Below, one piece after another: positions 60,917 through 64,000 of a stretch of DNA of 64,000 nucleotides (positions within the stretch are counted from its first letter, which is position 1; each line of letters starts with the position of its first letter). This DNA comes from Halorientalis marina (GTDB lineage Archaea; Halobacteriota; Halobacteria; Halobacteriales; Haloarculaceae), in the NCBI RefSeq assembly GCF_023028345.1, contig NZ_CP095487.1:1302001-1366000 (forward strand). Direction: 5' to 3'. Below the pieces are notes generated by a model. It did not search any database, was not told where the DNA came from, and saw only the letters and a program-made list of their open reading frames with translations. A program made the position numbers and the translations under genes.

Positions 60917-61185
60917 GCGGGCACCTCCTCCTCGTCCGTGTCCGTGTCCCGCGTGAGCATCACCGCGAAGGTGATGAGGACGAGCACGCCGCCCACGTAC
61001 ACCAGGATTTGCATTGCGGCCACGAACTCGGCCCGCAACATTACGAAGTGGACTGCCACGCTCAACAGCGCGACCCCGAGCATCAGTGCCGAGCGCCAGA
61101 TGTCGCGCAACAGGACGACACCCAGACTGCTCAGCACAGTGATGAGCGCGAACAGCCCAAATGCGATTGTTTCAGGCAATGCCAT
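60913..61185 (-). CDS. nuoJ1: NuoJ1, N-terminal half of split NuoJ
   Basis: The 90-residue protein has three helices (IAFGLFALITVLSSLGVVLL, ALMLGVALLSVAVHFVML and MQILVYVGGVLVLITFAVML). The last contains the pi-bulge segment of NuoJ, YVGGVLVL. A short acidic tail ends the protein. GAGGTAAC lies four bases before the ATG. It is separated from nuoI by a 374-base gap. Confidence 0.9.
   Translation of the reverse strand: MALPETIAFGLFALITVLSSLGVVLLRDIWRSALMLGVALLSVAVHFVMLRAEFVAAMQILVYVGGVLVLITFAVMLTRDTDTDEEEVPA
60922..60928 (-). promoter_or_regulatory. ribosome-binding site of nuoJ2
   Basis: On the minus strand GGAGGTG ends five bases before the nuoJ2 ATG at 60916. Confidence 0.65.
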
Positions 61186-61411
61186 CGTTACCTCGAAACT
61201 CTACGCGGTGGCCCTTTGAAGATTTCTTTCTGGTTCCGCGTACACGCGCACGATTTGCCACCATCGTGACAACTAAAATGAATTTAGGCCGGTGACGACG
61301 GCCGTTCGGGCCGAAGGTGGCACCAAACCAGGCACAAAGCCGCGAAGGCCGGCAGAAACGGGGCAGCGACGCGCGGCCGGCGCGCGATGGAACGCGGTGC
61401 GCGAAAACGAG

Positions 61412-61441
61412 CTACTGATAGTCCACTTCGCCGTCGCCCTC
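61412..61441 (-). repeat. direct repeat copy of the nuoI 3' end
   Basis: These 30 bases match 61560-61589 exactly. Read on the minus strand they are the last nine codons of nuoI plus its TAG stop (EGDGEVDYQ), 148 bases beyond the real end. The match begins exactly at the stop codon. Confidence 0.9.
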
Positions 61442-61459
61442 CCACCTTTTTCCGCTCGG

Positions 61460-61474
61460 GTGGCCTGCGGCCAC
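61460..61474. repeat. perfect hairpin 1 in the nuo gap
   Basis: GTGGCC-TGC-GGCCAC: six-base stem, three-base loop. Confidence 0.7.
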
Positions 61475-61532
61475 CACTCGCGGCAAAAACGTGGGCGAAA
61501 AAGCGGGACCTCACTGCGTTCGGTTCCGTGAA

Positions 61533-61551
61533 CCGCGCCCTACGGGCGCGG
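61533..61551. repeat. perfect hairpin 2 in the nuo gap
   Basis: CCGCGCCC-TAC-GGGCGCGG: eight-base stem, three-base loop, nine bases from the nuoI stop. It could terminate or protect the nuoI transcript. Confidence 0.7.
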
Positions 61552-61559
61552 ATGCTCGA

Positions 61560-61589
61560 CTACTGATAGTCCACTTCGCCGTCGCCCTC
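61560..61589 (-). repeat. parent copy of the 30-base direct repeat (nuoI 3' end)
   Basis: This is identical to 61412-61441 and encodes the natural nuoI C-terminus and stop. Confidence 0.9.
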
Positions 61590-62021
61590 GCCGATCCACG
61601 CGCCGCGGTCGGGTTCGCGGGATTCGAGCGGGTCGATGTCCTTGTACCACGGGACGTTTTTGAGTTCCTCCATGCTGTAGGCGAACTCGTCTTTCGTGTC
61701 CGCGGTGAACTCGAAGTTCTGGGTCAGCAAAATGGCGTCGACGGGGCAGACCTCCTCGCACAGGCGGCAGTAGATACACTGCCCGATGTGGAGGTTGTAC
61801 TGCTCGCCGTTGCGCTGTTCGTCGGTGACGATCTGGATGGTGTCGTTCGGGCAGACGTTCTCACACTGCCGACACCAGATGCACCGCTCCTGACTGAACT
61901 TGTGGACGCCGCGGAACCGCGGGCTGACGTCGGGTGCGGTGTCCGGGTACTCGACGGTGAACGTCTCGCCGCCGAGCGCGTGTTTCATCGTCGTTGCCAT
62001 CGACTTGAGGAGTCCGATCAT
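61560..62021 (-). CDS. nuoI: NADH-quinone oxidoreductase subunit I
   Basis: The 153-residue protein has two 4Fe-4S motifs, CIWCRQCENVCPND (residues about 47-60) and CIYCRLCEEVCPVD (about 82-95), and an acidic C-terminus. It carries electrons to the quinone site. A perfect GAGGTGAT ribosome-binding site lies five bases before the ATG. The last ten codons are repeated downstream in the gap before nuoJ1. Confidence 0.95.
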   Translation of the reverse strand: MIGLLKSMATTMKHALGGETFTVEYPDTAPDVSPRFRGVHKFSQERCIWCRQCENVCPNDTIQIVTDEQRNGEQYNLHIGQCIYCRLCEEVCPVDAILLTQNFEFTADTKDEFAYSMEELKNVPWYKDIDPLESREPDRGAWIGEGDGEVDYQ

Positions 62022-62026
62022 AGCGT

Positions 62027-62034
62027 ATCACCTC
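62027..62034 (-). promoter_or_regulatory. ribosome-binding site of nuoI
   Basis: On the minus strand GAGGTGAT, fully complementary to the archaeal 16S rRNA end, lies five bases before the ATG at 62021. Confidence 0.75.
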
Positions 62035-62055
62035 TGACTGTCGCGAGCGGGACCA

Positions 62056-63132
62056 TTAGACGACCACCCCGACGATGATCGCCGTCAACAGCAGGTTCGC
62101 GAAGGAGAGCACGAGCATCCCCTTCCAGCCGATCTGGATCAGCTGGTCGATGCGAACCCGCGGTAGCGCCGACCGCGCCCACTGCGTGAACAGGAACACG
62201 GCCCAGATCTTGATGACGAACCAGACGATCCCCGGCAGGACCGGCCCGGCCGGGCCGCCGAGGAAGATCGTCGCGATGATCGCGCCGCCGAGGAACACGT
62301 GGATGAACTCGCCCAGGTACAGCAGGACGAAGTACACCGACGAGTACTCGGTCTGGTAGCCGGCGACGATCTCGGTCGGGGCTTCCGGGATGTCGAAGGG
62401 GTTCCGGCCGACCTCCGCGAGGTTCGCGACCATGAACAGCACGAACGCGAAGGGGTTCACGAACGCGAACCACGAGGGGATCGAGATCCCGCCGACGGTG
62501 AATAGCGTCTGCTGTTGCACCCCGACGATCGTGTTGGGGGCGTTGACGTTCCCCAGCTGGAGCGTCCCGGCGAAGATGACGACCGACACGCCCGTCAGCA
62601 CGAGCGGAATCTCGTAGGCGAGGTTCTGCGCGACCGCGCGCAGACTCCCGAGCAGGGAGTACTTGTTGTTCGACGCGTAGCCGGCCATCACGAGTCCGAG
62701 GGACGCGATGGAGGCGACGGCGAACACGTAGGCCAGCCCCGTTTCGGGGTCGGCCACCTGAATGCCGTTGCCCATCGGGATGACCGCGAAGCCGAGCAGC
62801 GCGGAACTGGCGAGCACGAGGGGTGCGAGGTCGTAGGCCGGCCGGTCCGCCTTTTCGGGTATGATGAGTTCCTTCGAGAGCAGGCGCACGGCGTCGGCGA
62901 CGATGATCAGGAGGCCGAACGGGCCGACGCGGTTGATCGCGATCCGGTCGGTGAACGCTGCCGTGATCTTCCGTTTCGCCCAGATGACCAGCGCGGTGTT
63001 GGTCAGCATGAAGGTCCCGACTAGTGCCGCGCCGACGATGGACATCGCGAACAACGACAGCGGGTCGTTCGGGTTGAGCCCGACGAGCCGCGCCAGGGTC
63101 TCGGGAAGCGGTGCGCTCTGCAGGAGGACCAT
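62056..63132 (-). CDS. nuoH: NADH-quinone oxidoreductase subunit H
   Basis: The 358-residue subunit has eight or so helices and the conserved acidic loop PFDIPEAPTEIVAGYQTEYS near the quinone channel. NRVGPFGLLIIVADAVRLL is near residue 70. Length is normal. The ATG overlaps the nuoD stop (TGATG), and GGAGGTG lies eight bases before it. Confidence 0.95.
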   Translation of the reverse strand: MVLLQSAPLPETLARLVGLNPNDPLSLFAMSIVGAALVGTFMLTNTALVIWAKRKITAAFTDRIAINRVGPFGLLIIVADAVRLLSKELIIPEKADRPAYDLAPLVLASSALLGFAVIPMGNGIQVADPETGLAYVFAVASIASLGLVMAGYASNNKYSLLGSLRAVAQNLAYEIPLVLTGVSVVIFAGTLQLGNVNAPNTIVGVQQQTLFTVGGISIPSWFAFVNPFAFVLFMVANLAEVGRNPFDIPEAPTEIVAGYQTEYSSVYFVLLYLGEFIHVFLGGAIIATIFLGGPAGPVLPGIVWFVIKIWAVFLFTQWARSALPRVRIDQLIQIGWKGMLVLSFANLLLTAIIVGVVV

Positions 63133-64000
63133 CAGCGGTCCACCTCCCCGAGCACGATGTCGAGACTACCGAGCGAGGCGATCATGTCGGGGATGTACTC
63201 GCCCTCGGACATGACCGGTAGCGTCTGCAGGTTCGAGAAGCACGGGCTGCGAATCTTGAACCGGGCGGGCTTGTCGGTGCCGTCCGAGCGGATGTAGATG
63301 CCGAGTTCCCCTTTGGCGCCTTCGACGGCACGGTAGATCTCGGTGTCGGGCTCGGGCTTCAGGGTCCGCGGGACGTTGGCCTGGATGGTCCGCTCCTCCT
63401 CCGGCCAGTCCTCGAGCAGGTCGACACACTGCTCGATGATCTTCGCCGACTCCTCGACCTCTCGCATCCGGCAGAGCACGCGACTGTAGTTGTCACAGCC
63501 GTCTTCGGTCACCACGTCCCAGTCGAGTTCGTCGTAGTAGCCGTAGGGATCGTCCCTGCGGAGGTCGTAGTCGATGCCGGACCCGCGCGCGACCGGCCCC
63601 GTCGCGCCGTAGTCCTTGACGGTCTCCGGGGGGAGAATCCCGGTGTCGACACACCGCATCTGGAAGATCTCGTTCGAGGTGATGAGGTCGTGGTACTCCT
63701 CGAGTTTCGCCGGCAGTTCGTCGAGGAAGTCCCGGGTCTTCTCGAAGAACTCCTCGCGTGGCTCGGGGAGGTCCCAGACGACCCCGCCCAGCCGGAAGTA
63801 GTTGAACATCAGCCGCTGGCCGGTCAGGTCCTCCAGGATGTCCTGGGTGATCTCACGGTCGCGAATCGCGTACTGGAAGATCGCCGTGAAGTCGCCGTAG
63901 ACGTCCAGCGCGAACGTGGCGAGCGCGAGCATGTGCGAGGCGATCCGGCACAGCTCCGCGCCCATCGTCCGGATGATCTGGGCGTACTCGGGCACCTCGA
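63132..64000 (-). CDS. nuoD: NADH-quinone oxidoreductase subunit D (C-terminal part, runs off the right edge)
   Basis: The 288 visible residues are the C-terminal part of NuoD or of a NuoCD fusion. The frame is open at the right edge, and an in-frame GTG at 63995 is an internal valine. Landmarks are ELCRIASHMLALATFALDVY, GATGPVARGSGIDYDLRRDD and the C-terminal SLGSLDIVLGEVDR. It shares the [NiFe]-hydrogenase-like fold that forms the quinone pocket with NuoB and NuoH. Whether nuoC is fused upstream cannot be seen. Confidence 0.93.
   Translation of the reverse strand, partial: EVPEYAQIIRTMGAELCRIASHMLALATFALDVYGDFTAIFQYAIRDREITQDILEDLTGQRLMFNYFRLGGVVWDLPEPREEFFEKTRDFLDELPAKLEEYHDLITSNEIFQMRCVDTGILPPETVKDYGATGPVARGSGIDYDLRRDDPYGYYDELDWDVVTEDGCDNYSRVLCRMREVEESAKIIEQCVDLLEDWPEEERTIQANVPRTLKPEPDTEIYRAVEGAKGELGIYIRSDGTDKPARFKIRSPCFSNLQTLPVMSEGEYIPDMIASLGSLDIVLGEVDR
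63141..63147 (-). promoter_or_regulatory. ribosome-binding site of nuoH
   Basis: On the minus strand GGAGGTG inside nuoD lies eight bases before the nuoH ATG at 63132. Confidence 0.65.

Larger units (their letters stand above)
61186..61559. other. 374-base gap inside the nuo operon, with repeats and possible promoter
   Basis: The gap contains an A/T-rich segment near 61270-61285 (CCTAAATT on the minus strand) that may be an internal promoter for nuoJ1-N. It also holds an exact 30-base copy of the nuoI 3' end (61412-61441), two perfect hairpins (61460-61474 and 61533-61551) and several short poly-A/T runs (61448-61452, 61485-61489, 61497-61502). Open frames here look like chance. Confidence 0.6.

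Noticed and set aside
60518..61185. nuoJ broken by a frameshift.
   Set aside because: Each half has its own start, its own ribosome-binding site and an ATGA junction, and split nuoJ is normal in haloarchaea.
61284..61514. A 76-codon minus-strand frame in the nuo gap.
   Set aside because: Arg/Pro-rich, no ribosome-binding site and no similarity; it crosses the repeated nuoI tail out of frame.
1..64000. tRNA, rRNA, CRISPR, insertion sequences or attachment sites.
   Set aside because: I looked for T-loop-like motifs, regular spaced repeats and transposase signatures and found none that held up.

Overview
The window is chromosomal DNA from a halophilic archaeon (class Halobacteria). The evidence is high G+C, proteins rich in Asp and Glu, halocyanin-type blue copper proteins with Tat signals, HTH_10 and PAS-kinase regulators of the haloarchaeal type, an RpoL subunit, a phosphomevalonate-decarboxylase-type mevalonate pathway gene, an eleven-subunit-type Nuo operon with split nuoJ, and many genes whose start codon lies about 25-30 bases after a TATA-like box (leaderless). 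I do not try to name a genus. No tRNA, rRNA, CRISPR array, insertion sequence or prophage was recognised.

Layout. 1-9.4 kb: mixed metabolism: the end of a Bat-like regulator, an SDR oxidoreductase, coaBC, a zinc-ribbon membrane protein, an SCP2-like protein, a PEBP-like protein, a small FAD oxidoreductase, a solitary trpB, a thiolase plus DUF35 pair, and an SRPBCC protein. 9.4-13.5 kb: an A-type haem-copper oxidase locus, with a membrane-bound double halocyanin transcribed away from two small membrane proteins and CoxA. 13.6-34 kb: a four-repeat LEA-like surface protein, purL, a lipoprotein, hisF, a double zinc-ribbon protein with a CAP-like tail, rpoL, a large low-complexity protein, a small HTH regulator, purA, a truncated haemoglobin, a Trm112-like protein, a DR2241-type Fe-S protein, a LolA-like protein, an HTH/membrane pair, a PAS histidine kinase and CbiX. 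34-41.9 kb: copper handling and a ba3 oxidase (SafE-like protein, CPC-type P1B ATPase, a small membrane protein, a double halocyanin with extra membrane helices, CbaB, CbaA, a secreted protein).

41.9-48.5 kb is the most interesting stretch. Three universal-stress proteins (one a tandem), a CBS-MaoC fusion, an FMN split-barrel protein and a P2-type Ca2+-ATPase-like pump sit directly beside the ba3 oxidase. The content resembles the hypoxia/dormancy regulon of mycobacteria (tandem Usp next to CtpF, CBS protein, PNPOx-like protein). From this I infer a low-oxygen or energy-stress island.

48.5-55 kb: an ACT-like protein, cysS, a ParA-CheW operon that looks like a chemoreceptor-array positioning module, a type II NADH dehydrogenase-like flavoprotein, and mvaD. 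55-64 kb: the nuo operon on the minus strand (nuoD end, H, I, J1, J2, K, L, M, N). It is interrupted between nuoI and nuoJ1 by a 374-base gap that carries an exact 30-base copy of the end of nuoI and two perfect hairpins. The respiratory genes fit together: Nuo and the type II dehydrogenase feed the quinone pool, halocyanins probably carry electrons, and the A-type and ba3 oxidases reduce oxygen.
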